The position numbers and the translations under genes are program-made. Below are positions 1-12,471 of a stretch of DNA of 64,000 nt, one piece after another. The notes beneath the pieces were generated by a model, which saw only the letters and a program-made list of their open reading frames with translations, ran no database searches and had not been told where the DNA came from. The DNA is from Streptomyces sp. NRRL F-5122. Its GTDB lineage: Bacteria > Actinomycetota > Actinomycetes > Streptomycetales > Streptomycetaceae. Numbering within the stretch: position 1 is the first letter of the stretch; each line of letters starts with the position of its first letter. The stretch covers positions 186,001 to 250,000 of the forward strand of contig NZ_LMWH01000254.1 of assembly GCF_001507435.1 (NCBI RefSeq), written 5' to 3'.

Positions 1-53
1 ACGACTACTTCGGGCCCGGCGAGGACCGGCTCATCATGACGCTCGGACTGTGA
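1..53 (+). CDS. 3' end of an unidentified gene (partial)
   Basis: The frame starting at base 3 is open from the window edge to a TGA at 51-53 and encodes the tail DYFGPGEDRLIMTLGL. Only 16 residues are visible, so no family can be named. The codons have GC-rich third positions like the neighbours. It converges on the phosphatase gene at 94-573 with a 40-bp gap. Confidence 0.4.
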   Translation, partial: DYFGPGEDRLIMTLGL

Positions 54-93
54 GGCTCACGGCGCGGGGGCTGTGAGGCTCGGGGACCGCCGT

Positions 94-573
94 TCAGGCG
101 GCGAAATGCCGTACGTACCGCCGTTGCCACGGGGTCTCCACCGCATGCCGGTCGTAGTGGGCCCGCACGAACGCCACGGCCTCCCGCGCCGGCACGCCGT
201 CCAGCACGGCGAGGCACGCCAGCGCCGTGCCGGTGCGGCCGCGGCCGCCTCCGCAGGCGATCTCGACCCGCCCGGCCGCAGCGTGCGTCCACGCCTGCGT
301 CAACACCCGCAGCGCCTCACCGCGGCTGACGGGCAGCCCGAAGTCCGGCCAGCGCAACCACTGCGCCTCCCAGGCCACCTGCGGGGGCCGCCTGCCAAGC
401 AGATGGACGGCGAAGGTGGGCTCCGGACCGTCCGGGAGCGGGCGGCGCAGGGCGCGGCCGCGCACGAGGCGGCCGGACTGCAGCCGCAGTACGCCGGGCG
501 CCCCGGGGTCCCAGCCCCCGGCGCCGGTCTCCGGACCTCGGCCGTGCTCGCTCATCTCCTCAGTGTCGGCCAC
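94..573 (-). CDS. Protein tyrosine / dual-specificity phosphatase-like protein
   Basis: The 159-residue cytoplasmic protein carries the cysteine phosphatase loop C-X5-R at Cys107-Arg113 (CGGGRGR, followed by TGTALAC). A WPD tripeptide at residues 75-77 could supply the general-acid aspartate. Both are hallmarks of the PTP superfamily, so phosphomonoester hydrolysis by a Cys nucleophile is likely. The substrate is unknown. There is no signal peptide. The start is the GTG at 573; Met7 is an alternative, but a GAGGAG lies directly against it and gives no normal spacing. The gene lies just downstream of the GntR regulator on the same strand (39-bp gap) and may be co-transcribed with it. A link to the sugar locus is not shown by sequence. 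Confidence 0.8.
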   Translation of the reverse strand: MADTEEMSEHGRGPETGAGGWDPGAPGVLRLQSGRLVRGRALRRPLPDGPEPTFAVHLLGRRPPQVAWEAQWLRWPDFGLPVSRGEALRVLTQAWTHAAAGRVEIACGGGRGRTGTALACLAVLDGVPAREAVAFVRAHYDRHAVETPWQRRYVRHFAA

Positions 574-612
574 CGCCCGCGGCGCGGTACCCGTTTCACG
601 GCGAGCCCGCCC

Positions 613-1350
613 TCATCGCTCGAACCGGCCGCCGCGTTCCCGCGCCGCACGCGCCTCGATGCCCCGGAAATGGTCAGCCATCGCCCGCTCCGCGCCCTCG
701 GCGTCCCGCGCGCGCAGGGCCGTGACGATGTCGCGGTGGCGTCGGGCCGTCGACCGGGGCGCGGCCGCGTCCGACCAGCCGTGGGCGCGGGCGACCCGCC
801 GGAACACCGTCCAGAACGCGCCCAGCAGTTGCGGCACGAGCGCGTTTCCCAGGTTGCCGTAGAGCAACGCGTGGAATTCCTGGTCGAGTTCGGGGAAGGC
901 GCGGCCCTCCCGGGCCGCCGCCTCCATCCCGTCCACGACCGCCTCCAGACGGTCCAGATCCGGCTCGGCGAGCGTCACGGCCACCCGGCGGATCAGCCCT
1001 TCCTCCAGCACCTCACGGACCTGGAGGATCTCACTCAACGCGTCCATCTCGTCGTCCGGCCGGACGAGCGTGCGAAAGGTGAGACCGTCCACGAACGGGG
1101 TCAGCGACGCCTGCCCGACATACGTCCCGTAACCGTGTCTGATCTCCACGATGTCGAGCGCCTGGAGGGCCTGCAGCGCCTCGCGGACGAAGTGGCGGCC
1201 GACGCCGAGATCGGCCATCAGTTCCGACTCGGTGGGCAGCGGGTCGCCGGGCCGGAGTTTGCGATCGAGGACGATCCGCATGACCTCCCGCTGGATCCGG
1301 CTGCTGACACGCCGTTCGTCACGGCGCCGGTTTCCGGACTCCTCAGACAT
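613..1350 (-). CDS. GntR-family regulator, FadR-type (FCD domain)
   Basis: A 245-residue regulator starting MSEESGNRRR. The winged helix-turn-helix is near residues 12-75 (PGDPLPTESELMADLGVGRHFVREALQAL is the typical GntR recognition region). The C-terminal half is an all-helical FCD effector domain, with helices such as MDALSEILQVREVLE and a conserved DQEFHALL metal/ligand motif. The FCD class usually binds sugar acids or carboxylates. It is divergent from the transporter operon starting at 1598, so it probably controls that operon and itself in response to the imported substrate. An ATG nine bases further upstream (1359) is an alternative start. Confidence 0.85.
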   Translation of the reverse strand: MSEESGNRRRDERRVSSRIQREVMRIVLDRKLRPGDPLPTESELMADLGVGRHFVREALQALQALDIVEIRHGYGTYVGQASLTPFVDGLTFRTLVRPDDEMDALSEILQVREVLEEGLIRRVAVTLAEPDLDRLEAVVDGMEAAAREGRAFPELDQEFHALLYGNLGNALVPQLLGAFWTVFRRVARAHGWSDAAAPRSTARRHRDIVTALRARDAEGAERAMADHFRGIEARAARERGGRFER

Positions 1351-1597
1351 GTGTCGCATCGTACGCTTGCACGTGCCCGTCGTCCCCCCTCCCGGAGGGG
1401 CGACGGCGTCAACCACCTGCGGTTCACGGCGCCATTGGTCGCACCTTTGACGACTACTCCGTTCGTGTGCGTTCCCTTGACCGCCCCCACGCCCACTCCT
1501 ATGGTCACGCTGCCGCCTGTGACGTAGGACGTCGTATCTCCCCCCATCCTCGAGCCCTTCGGAAGTCCTCACCCAGACCATCTTTGCTGGAGGAACC
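1351..1597. promoter_or_regulatory. Divergent control region between regulator and sugar transport operon
   Basis: This 247-bp stretch has no gene. It holds two palindromes. The first, at 1378-1405, is a GC-rich hairpin (CGTCG...CCCTCC/GGAGGG...CGACG). The second, at 1521-1533, is GACGT-AGG-ACGTC, a perfect 5-bp inverted repeat placed about 65 bp before the binding-protein start and a candidate operator for the divergent GntR regulator. A ribosome binding site (GGAGGA) lies at 1590-1595, directly ahead of the GTG at 1598. No confident -35/-10 pair was identified. Confidence 0.4.
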
Positions 1598-3226
1598 GTG
1601 CGCGACGTGACCCCCGACGTTCCGGTGACGGCCCGCCGGACGGTGCTGAAGTACTCCGGCGCGCTCGGCGCGGCCGCCGCGCTGTCCTCGTCACTGGCCG
1701 CCTGTTCCTCGGGCCCGGAGTCCACCAACGACACCGGCGGCGGGAGCGGGCAGGACCGGACGCTGACGGCGGTCATCGGCTACGGGAACGACGGCAGTTG
1801 GGATCCGACCCAGACCGCCTCGGCCTTCTGCATGGCCGCCAACCACCACATCTACGAGGGGCTGCTCGATACGGACCCCATCTCGCGTGAGCCCTACGCG
1901 GCTCTCGCGACGCAGGTGCCGAAGGGCCTGCGGGGCACGTCCTGGAAGTTCACACTGCGCGAAGGGGCGACGTTCCATGACGGGCACCCGGTCACGGCCG
2001 ACGACGTCGTGTTCGTCTTCGACCGGATCCTGGACCCGGACACGCAGACCCTCGCCAAGGGCTTCTTCGCGAGCTGGCTGCGGGAGGTCCGCAAAGTCGA
2101 CGAGCGAAACGTCGAGCTGGTGCTGAAGTTTCCCTTCCCGGAAGGGCTTTCACGGCTGACGCTGGCGAAGATCATGCCGCGGCACATCTTCTCCCGGCCC
2201 GGCGCCTGGGACGACGCGATCAAGGGCAAGGCGGTCGGTTCGGGACCGTATCGACAGACGGCGCACCACCCGAAGTCGAACACGACCTTCGAGGCCTTCG
2301 CCGGCTACAACGGGCCCCGCAGGCCCGCCTTCAAGAGGATGAACTGGCTGACGATCGTCGATGCCGCGCCACGGGTGGCCAAGATCTCCGGTACCGGTGC
2401 GGGGGCGCAGATCGCGGACAACATCCCGTACGCCAACATCGCGCGGCTGAGGAGCGGCGGGCTGACGGTCGAGGGCGGGGCCGGGATGAACAACCTGTTC
2501 CTGATGTTCAACACCCGGCACAAGCCCTTCGACGACGTCCGCGTCCGGCAGGCACTGCACTACGCCATCGACACCGGCAAGATGGTCGAGGTGGCCCTGA
2601 AGGGCCACGGCAGGCCTTCGTCGTCCTTCCTCAACGAGGCCAACCCGGGCTACCGGCGGGCGGGGACCGTCTACGACCACGACCCGGACAAGGCGAAGCG
2701 GCTGCTGAAGGAAGCCGGGGTCAGCGGGCTGAGGATCGACATCCTCGCGGTGAACGTGAGCTGGATCGTCGACTGCCTGCCGACGATCAAGGCGTCCTGG
2801 GACGCGATCGGTGTGGAGACGACGCTGTCGCCGCAGGAGACGACGGCCGTCTTCACGAAGATGGACCAGAAGCAGGACTACCAGGTCGTCGCCGCCGCCT
2901 CCAACCCCAACCAGTTCGGCCTCGACGCCGACCTGATCATGCACTACAACTACGGTCCGCAGAACCTCTGGATGCAGTACACCCGCTGGGCCGACGACCC
3001 CGTCGCGAAGAAGCTCTTCAAGGACATGGACCAGGCGACGCGGGAGCCGGACCCGGACCGGAAGAAGACGATGATCCAGGACTACATCGACATCGTCGCC
3101 GAGCAGGCCGTGCTCTACCCGGTCGTCCACAACGAGCTGATGACGGCCTGGAACCCGAAGAGGATCACCGGTATCAGGGCACAGCCCTACCCGGGCATCA
3201 ACCTCCTTCAGGCCAAGTGGGCCTAG
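1598..3226 (+). CDS. ABC transporter substrate-binding lipoprotein, family 5 (peptide/opine/sialate type)
   Basis: 542 residues, GTG start with GGAGGA six bases upstream. The N-terminus has a twin-arginine motif (RRTVLKY, residues 13-19), a hydrophobic stretch and a lipobox ending at Cys36 (SLAAC), so it is probably exported folded by Tat and lipid-anchored. The body has the SBP family 5 signature around GATFHDGHPVTADDVVFVFDRI and LLKEAGVSGLRIDI. Family 5 proteins bind peptides, nickel chelates, opines, oligosaccharides or, in SatA/SiaE-type systems, sialic acid. It is the first gene of a five-gene operon with two permease modules, two ATPases and a DapA/NanA-type lyase, so I infer a sugar acid (possibly N-acetylneuraminate) as ligand rather than peptide. 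Confidence 0.88.
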   Translation: MRDVTPDVPVTARRTVLKYSGALGAAAALSSSLAACSSGPESTNDTGGGSGQDRTLTAVIGYGNDGSWDPTQTASAFCMAANHHIYEGLLDTDPISREPYAALATQVPKGLRGTSWKFTLREGATFHDGHPVTADDVVFVFDRILDPDTQTLAKGFFASWLREVRKVDERNVELVLKFPFPEGLSRLTLAKIMPRHIFSRPGAWDDAIKGKAVGSGPYRQTAHHPKSNTTFEAFAGYNGPRRPAFKRMNWLTIVDAAPRVAKISGTGAGAQIADNIPYANIARLRSGGLTVEGGAGMNNLFLMFNTRHKPFDDVRVRQALHYAIDTGKMVEVALKGHGRPSSSFLNEANPGYRRAGTVYDHDPDKAKRLLKEAGVSGLRIDILAVNVSWIVDCLPTIKASWDAIGVETTLSPQETTAVFTKMDQKQDYQVVAAASNPNQFGLDADLIMHYNYGPQNLWMQYTRWADDPVAKKLFKDMDQATREPDPDRKKTMIQDYIDIVAEQAVLYPVVHNELMTAWNPKRITGIRAQPYPGINLLQAKWA

Positions 3227-3245
3227 CGGCGGGGGAATCGATTCC

Positions 3246-4204
3246 GTGGTCGCCATCGCCAGGATCCTGACGCGCCGCGTCCTCCTGCTCGGGCCGCTGA
3301 TGCTCGGCATCGTGCTGTTCGTGTTCCTGGTGATGCGGTTCTCGGACGTCGACCCGGCGTCCGCGTTCTTCCAGGGCGCCAACCCGAGCCCGCAGCAACT
3401 GCACGACTTCCGGGAGCAGAACGGCCTGCTCGACCCGCTGCCCGTGCGCTACGTGCACTTCGTGGGCGATCTTCTCCGCGGCGACATGGGCACCAGCGCG
3501 CTGACCCGGGCGCCGGTGGTCGAACAGGTCACCACCGCGCTTCCCCTCACGCTCCAGCTCACCCTTCTCGGCCTCGGCATCGCGGTGATGCTGGCGCTGC
3601 TCGGCGGGGTGACCGCCGCGATCCACCGCGACCGGCTGCCCGACCAGGTCATCCGGGTGGTGTCCCTGACCGGTGTGGCCGCTCCCGGCTTCTGGCTGGC
3701 TCTGCTGATGATCCAGTACCTGGCCGTGGACCGGGGCTGGTTCCCGACCGGCGGCTACGTCAACCCGGCGGACTCCCTCACCGGCTGGCTGCGGACCATG
3801 GCCCTGCCGGCCCTGGCGCTCTCGCTGCCGGTGGCGGCGCAGCTCACCCGGATCGTGCGGACGGCCGTGGTGGAGGAACTGGACAAGGACTATGTGCGCA
3901 CCGCGATCGGCAGCGGGCTTCCCCCCTGGGTGGTCGTCGGCCGGAACGTACTGCGCAACGCGCTCGTCAACCCGCTGACCGTGCTGGGTCTGCGGGTGGG
4001 GTATCTGCTCGGGGGCGCGGTCGTGATCGAGACCATCTTCTCCCTGCCGGGGATGGGCAAGCTGATGATCGACGCCGTCAAGAACGGCGACCCGGCCGTC
4101 GTCCAGGGCGTCGTACTGACCACGGCGACCGGTTTCGTGGTCGTCAACCTCGCCATCGACATCCTGTATCTGCTGGTCAATCCCCGGCTGAGGGACGCGG
4201 CCCG

Positions 4205-4208
<4 letters not shown>
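3246..4208 (+). CDS. ABC transporter permease, DppB/OppB type
   Basis: 320 residues, GTG start 20 bp after the binding-protein stop. The first membrane helix follows the N-terminal RRVLLLGPLMLGIVLFVFLVM. The periplasmic segment contains the family motif (LRGDMGTSALTRAPV). The C-terminal half holds the EAA-type coupling region (YVRTAIGSGLPPWVVVGRNVLRNAL) and a final pair of helices. It forms one half of the heteromeric channel, the other half being the permease module of the next gene, whose start codon overlaps this stop (ATGA). The family is usually 310-340 residues, so it is full length. Confidence 0.9.
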
Positions 4209-6168
<1,960 letters not shown>

Positions 6169-6172
<4 letters not shown>

Positions 6173-7236
6173 ACCCCGTCGTGGAGCTGTCCGGCGCCCA
6201 TGTCGTCCACAAGGCCCGCAGCGGCGGTCTGTTCACCCGGGACAAGGTGTACGCGCTGACCGGCGCCGACCTCTGCGTGGCACCCGGTGAGACGGTCGGG
6301 GTGGTCGGCGAGTCCGGCTGCGGCAAGTCGACACTGGCGAAGGTGCTGGTGGGGGTGGAGCGGCCGACGTCGGGCGCGGTCCTCTTCCGCGGCCGCGATC
6401 TGTGGTCGATGCCGCCCGCCGAACGCCGGTCCGTCGTCGGCGCCGGCACCGGCATGGTCTTCCAGGACCCGTCGACGGCCCTGAACCGGCGGCTGACCGT
6501 GCGCAGGATCCTGCGGGACCCGCTGGACGTGCACGGCCGTGGCACCCGGGCCCAGCGCGAGGAGCGGGTAAGGGAGTTGATGTCCCTCGTGGGGCTTCCC
6601 CGCGCCCTCGCCGACGGTCTGCCCGGCCGGCTCTCCGGCGGCCAGCGTCAGCGCGTCGCCGTCGCCCGCGCCCTCGCGCTGGAACCGGACCTGGTGGTCG
6701 CGGACGAACCGACCAGCGCGCTGGACGTCTCGGTCCGCGCGCAGATCCTGAACCTGCTGCTCGACCTCAAGGAACGACTGGGCCTGGCCCTCGTCTTCGT
6801 CTCGCACGACATCCAGACGGTCCGGCGGATGAGCGACCGGGTCGTCACGATGTACCTCGGCCGGATCGTCGAGGAGGCCCCGGCCGCCCGGGTCACCGAT
6901 CACGCGCGGCACCCGTACACCCGTGCCCTCTTCTCCGCCACTCCCGGTCTGCTCGATCCGCTCGACGCGATCCCGCTGGCCGGCCCGGTGCCCACCGCGA
7001 CCCGTCCGCCGAGCGGCTGCCCGTTCCGCACCCGCTGCTGGCGGGCGGACTCCGTGTGCGCCACCGTGATGCCGGACTTCTCGGGCGCGTCGGCGGCCGG
7101 ACACCGCTTCCGCTGCCACCATCCTGTGGAGGAGGGCGTGCCGACCCGCGATCTGGTGCGCCAGGCGGCGGCGCCCTCCCCGGCCACCGCCACGGCCGAG
7201 CTACTGCCGGACCAGAAACCCGCTCGGGAGCATTGA
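6169..7236 (+). CDS. ABC transporter ATPase, OppF/DppF type
   Basis: 355 residues. The start ATG overlaps the previous stop. Walker A GESGCGKS lies at about residues 47-54, the signature LSGGQ near 155 and Walker B ADEPTSALD follows. The C-terminal oligopeptide-transporter extension has the CPFRTRCWRADSVC cluster, which in related ATPases binds an iron-sulfur cluster or zinc. It pairs with the ATPase half of the fused protein to power import. The stop overlaps the start of the lyase gene, tying transport and metabolism in one transcript. Confidence 0.9.
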
Positions 7237-8171
7237 TGTCCTTCCCCGCACCGCTGACCGGTGTCGTCCCGCCCGTCTGCACGCCCCTGACACCGGAACG
7301 CGAGGTGGACGTCCCTTCGCTCGTGAGGCTCGTGGACCATCTTGTGCACGGCGGGGTGGACGCCCTGTTCGTGCTCGGTACGTCCTCTGAGGCCGCTTAC
7401 CTGACCGACCGTCAGCGCCGCCTCGTGGTGGAGACGGTGGTGTCCCATGTGGCCGGCCGGCTCCCCGTGCTGGCCGGGGCGATCGACATGACGACGCCGC
7501 GCGTGCTGGACCATGTGGCCGATGTGACGGAGGCGGGCGCGGACGCCGTGGTCGTGACGGCGCCCTTCTACGCCCGCACCCACCCCGCGGAGATCGCCCG
7601 CCACTACCGGCTGATCGCCGACCGCTCCCCCGCACCCGTCATCGCCTACGACATCCCCGTCGCCGTCCACTCCAGGCTGAGCCCCGAACTGGTCCTGGAA
7701 CTGGCCGCCGACCGGACCCTGGCCGGGCTGAAGGACTCCAGCGGCGACCTGGCCGGCTTCCGCACGGTCGTGTCGGGCGCCCGCACCCGCCCAGGACTCG
7801 GGGGCTTCGCCGTACTGACCGGCTCGGAGCTGGTGATGGACTCGGCCCTGGCGCTCGGAGCGCACGGTGCGGTGCCCGGGCTGGCCAATGTGGACCCCGA
7901 GGGCTATGTCCGGCTGTACCGCCTGTGCCGCGCGGGCGACTGGGACGCGGCGCGTGCCGAGCAGGAACGGCTGTGCGGCCTGTACGGCATGGTCCGCGTC
8001 GGGGATCCGGCCCGGATGGGCGGCGGCTCGTCCAGCCTCGGTGCGTTCAAGGCGGCCCTGCACCTGCGGGGGGTGATCGCCTGTCCCGCGACCGCCGAAC
8101 CGCAGGTGCCGCTGTCGGAGGCGGAGACCGAGCAGGTGGGGAAGTTCCTGGCGGGAGCCGGCCTGCTGTAG
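7236..8171 (+). CDS. DapA/N-acetylneuraminate lyase superfamily aldolase
   Basis: 311-residue TIM-barrel class I aldolase. The Schiff-base lysine is in LAGLKDSSGDL. The usual GTTGE phosphate/carboxylate loop appears as GTSSEAAYLT and the usual YN(I/V)P tyrosine motif as YDIP. The superfamily includes dihydrodipicolinate synthase, N-acetylneuraminate lyase and keto-deoxy-sugar-acid aldolases; all bind a pyruvate-type carbonyl. Its place at the end of a sugar-acid transporter operon, six bases from a convergent sialidase gene, makes a catabolic lyase such as N-acetylneuraminate lyase more likely than lysine biosynthesis. The altered motifs mean the exact substrate cannot be fixed from sequence. 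Confidence 0.8.
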   Translation: MSFPAPLTGVVPPVCTPLTPEREVDVPSLVRLVDHLVHGGVDALFVLGTSSEAAYLTDRQRRLVVETVVSHVAGRLPVLAGAIDMTTPRVLDHVADVTEAGADAVVVTAPFYARTHPAEIARHYRLIADRSPAPVIAYDIPVAVHSRLSPELVLELAADRTLAGLKDSSGDLAGFRTVVSGARTRPGLGGFAVLTGSELVMDSALALGAHGAVPGLANVDPEGYVRLYRLCRAGDWDAARAEQERLCGLYGMVRVGDPARMGGGSSSLGAFKAALHLRGVIACPATAEPQVPLSEAETEQVGKFLAGAGLL

Positions 8172-8177
8172 CAGCCC

Positions 8178-9365
8178 TCAGTCCAGGTCTGCGGCCGGGA
8201 TCCGCCGGAACGCGATCGTGTCGTACATGCCGGTCGCACCCGTCTCGTAGAGGATCCCGACCTTGCCACCGCGCAGTTGTACGAGGTCGCTGTAGGCCGC
8301 GGGATTCCGGGACAGCGTCAGCGCCTTGGTGAAGGTCGCTCCGCCGTCGGTGCTGCGCCAGATCGCCATCGCCCGGCGCGCGGTGGGGACGGAGGGCCCG
8401 GAGAAGAGCAACGGCGCCGACCGGCCGCTGAGCTGAAGGACGCTCGCCTGTACCGCCGGGACGTCGTCCAGGCTGTGCTGCATCGTGTACGGGCGGTCGA
8501 GGGTCTCGCCGCCGTCGCTCGAGTAGCTGTCGAGGCGGTTGCCCCGGCGTGTGCCGCCCTGGTCGCGTGAACTGAAGTAGAGCCTGCCGTCAGCAAGTTG
8601 TGCCGCGCTGCTCTCGTTCGAGTTGTCGCCGCCGTCGTGGGAGCCGTCGGTGAAGCCGATGTGCCAGCTGCGCCCACCGTCGTCGCTGTAGAGCGCGTGC
8701 GCCGCGTAGTACCGCGCCTCGCGCCCGGTGTCGGAGGAGCCCTCGGGCGGGGCCGTGGAGTGGTTGGCGGGGACGACGAGACGGCCCGCATACGGTCCAC
8801 GGGTGAGGGCGATCGCGTGACCCGGGCCTGTCGCGTACCACCGCCATCCGGGCCGCTTCACCTGCGCGGTGATCTCCCGTGGGGCCGTGAAGTGCCGCCC
8901 GTCGTCACTGCTCGTCTGCACGAAGACCCGGCGGCTCTGCGCGCGTGCCACCTCACCGCGCATGATCTGCGACTCCGTCGCCGCGCCGCCGTTGTAGGAG
9001 GTGACCAGGACGACCCGGCCGGTACCCGGAGCCACCACCGGCGCCGGATTACCGCGGGTGTCTCCCCTGCCGGACGCGACGACGCCGAGCGGCCCCCAGG
9101 TGCAGCCGCCGTCAAAGGAGCGTCTGAGCACGACGTCGATGGCGCCGCTGTCCGCGACGCCGTTGCGCCGGCCCTCGGCGAAGGCGAGCACGGTCCCCTT
9201 CCGCGTGGTCACGACCGCGGGGATCCGGTAGGTGTCGTAGCCGCCCTTCCCTGCGGTGTAGGGCACGGAGGAGACACAGCCGGTGCTCGCGGAGCCGGGT
9301 GCGGTCACGGTGAGCGGGGTGAGCAGTACGGCCGCGGCGACGAGGGCGCGGAACGGAAGGGTCAT
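8178..9365 (-). CDS. Secreted exo-alpha-sialidase (GH33-like, BNR repeats)
   Basis: 395 residues with a Sec signal peptide over about residues 1-27 (positively charged start, Leu/Ala-rich core, ending near GSAS). The mature enzyme begins with the sialidase RIP motif (YRIPAVV), then FAEGRRNG and the first Asp-box SFDGGCTW. Further Asp-box-like turns follow: SSDDGRHF, SDDGGRSW, SSDGGETL and STDGGATF. Asp-boxes spaced around a beta-propeller are typical of GH33 sialidases, which release terminal sialic acids from glycans outside the cell. The gene converges on the lyase with only six bases between stops. The adjacent importer and lyase are the expected next two steps. Confidence 0.85.
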   Translation of the reverse strand: MTLPFRALVAAAVLLTPLTVTAPGSASTGCVSSVPYTAGKGGYDTYRIPAVVTTRKGTVLAFAEGRRNGVADSGAIDVVLRRSFDGGCTWGPLGVVASGRGDTRGNPAPVVAPGTGRVVLVTSYNGGAATESQIMRGEVARAQSRRVFVQTSSDDGRHFTAPREITAQVKRPGWRWYATGPGHAIALTRGPYAGRLVVPANHSTAPPEGSSDTGREARYYAAHALYSDDGGRSWHIGFTDGSHDGGDNSNESSAAQLADGRLYFSSRDQGGTRRGNRLDSYSSDGGETLDRPYTMQHSLDDVPAVQASVLQLSGRSAPLLFSGPSVPTARRAMAIWRSTDGGATFTKALTLSRNPAAYSDLVQLRGGKVGILYETGATGMYDTIAFRRIPAADLD

Positions 9366-9479
9366 GTCTATCCCCCAGGGAGTGCGTCCCTCGCGGGACG
9401 GTGACCGTTGTCGGTCACATGCTCCCCGCCGTCACCGTCCGTGATCCCTACGCCGCGATCATGTCACCGATGTGAGTGA

Positions 9480-10184
9480 CTAGGAGGGCGTGCGCGCCGC
9501 CGCCAGCAGACGGGTCACATCGTCCGAACAGATCGTCAGGGCCGCGCCCACCGTGGCCAGTACGTCGCGTTCGGCGGGGGTGTACGGCCCGTCCGCCAGG
9601 GCGATCCGGGCACCCTGGAGGAGAATCGACTCGCGGCCCGCGGGCGCGAGATGGGGCGCGAGGGGGTCCAGGGCCTCGTGCAGCTCTATGGCGAGGCTCG
9701 CACCGCCCGGTTCTCCGCTGACCCGGCCGGTGTCGGCGGCCAGGGCGTCGACCAGTGCGCTGAGCCCGTCCCCGGTGCAGTCGTCGAAGCCGGCCGAACG
9801 AACGGCGGCCGCGGCCGTCTCGAGGGACGTGCGCGAGCAGGCACCTCCCGCCGCGAGGAGCGCGAGGGCCACGGTGTGCACCGCGTCGCGCAGCATCGCC
9901 GAGAAGCGGGTCGTGGTGGGGTGGTCGAGGACGTCCGTGCCGTAGTGCCGGCCGCAGGCCGCGCACTCCACGACCGGGCCCGTCTCGCCACGGGGCAGGA
10001 CCGGAACTCCGACCAGGGCGAAGCGGCGGCGGCCGGTGAGCCGTTGGTAGTTGCGATCGCCCCCGCAGCCGGGGCAGAAGAACTCGCCGTCACCTGCGGC
10101 GGTCCACACGGTGCGAATACCGAGGACGGGCGCGACGCGACTTCTGCGGGCTCCTCGGCCGTTGCGTCCCCGTCCTGGCAGCAC
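9480..10184 (-). CDS. Zinc-ribbon, TerB-like domain protein
   Basis: 234 residues when started at the GTG at 10184, where GGAGG sits six bases upstream; the longer open frame to 10271 lacks a site. The N-terminal part has two CxxC knuckles (FCPGCGGDRNY and ECAACGRHYGT), a likely zinc ribbon. The C-terminal part is helical with acidic stretches resembling TerB tellurite-resistance domains (ALADGPYTPAERDVLATVGAAL). No catalytic motif is visible. TerB proteins elsewhere act in membrane-linked stress complexes, but no other ter genes are near, so the role is unknown. It lies downstream of leuA, separated by a terminator. Confidence 0.7.
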   Translation of the reverse strand: MLPGRGRNGRGARRSRVAPVLGIRTVWTAAGDGEFFCPGCGGDRNYQRLTGRRRFALVGVPVLPRGETGPVVECAACGRHYGTDVLDHPTTTRFSAMLRDAVHTVALALLAAGGACSRTSLETAAAAVRSAGFDDCTGDGLSALVDALAADTGRVSGEPGGASLAIELHEALDPLAPHLAPAGRESILLQGARIALADGPYTPAERDVLATVGAALTICSDDVTRLLAAARTPS

Positions 10185-10343
10185 GTCGCACCTCCGTAAC
10201 TCCCCCACTGCCTCGAGGGCGTGGGCGGTGCCGCCGCGGCAACATCGCCGCGCTGGCGTGATGTTAGCCACATTGGTGATGCGAAGTCAGTACCCCGGAC
10301 GAGACCTCTCCGTGATCTTGGGCAGAAATGGCTGGTCCATGAT

Positions 10344-10379
10344 GTGGCCCCGCCCGCCCTGCGGGGCGCACGGGGCCAC
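10344..10379 (-). terminator. Intrinsic-type terminator after leuA
   Basis: A perfect 9-bp inverted repeat (GTGGCCCCG at 10344-10352, CGGGGCCAC at 10371-10379) encloses a GC-rich loop about 20 bp past the leuA stop. There is no strong U tract, which is common for terminators in these genomes. Confidence 0.6.
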
Positions 10380-10398
10380 GAACGTGCCGGTCAGAGGG

Positions 10399-12248
<1,850 letters not shown>

Positions 12249-12426
12249 GATGCTCCGCATGCTAGCCGAGCCACGCCGGCTGCGAAGGCTTGTATCAGTA
12301 TGCGGGACCGCCAGGACAATTCGGATATAAAGTGCACCACATCACACCGCCCCCCTTCACATGGAAGCCCATAGCACCGCACCCGGCGACACGCGGCCCT
12401 TCGAGGCGGCAGTTCACCAATCACGG

Positions 12427-12462
12427 TTGCAGGTAGTGACAATCTCGTTACACAGTGCAATG
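12427..12462 (+). promoter_or_regulatory. Candidate promoter of the M4 protease gene
   Basis: TTGCAG at 12427-12432 and TACACA at 12449-12454 are spaced by 16 bp and match the principal sigma consensus reasonably. The expected transcription start falls at or next to the ATG at 12460, so the mRNA may be leaderless or have a very short leader. No ribosome binding site is visible before 12460 or 12472, which agrees with this. Confidence 0.4.
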
Positions 12463-12471
12463 GTTCCGGTC

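Noticed and set aside
1351..1776. Upstream extension of the GntR regulator to 1776
   Set aside because: The extension overlaps the divergent control region and the binding-protein start and shows no regulator-like sequence.
12361..12471. N-terminal extension of the M4 protease to 12361
   Set aside because: Adds a segment overlapping the candidate promoter and lacking propeptide similarity; starts at 12460 or 12472 fit better.
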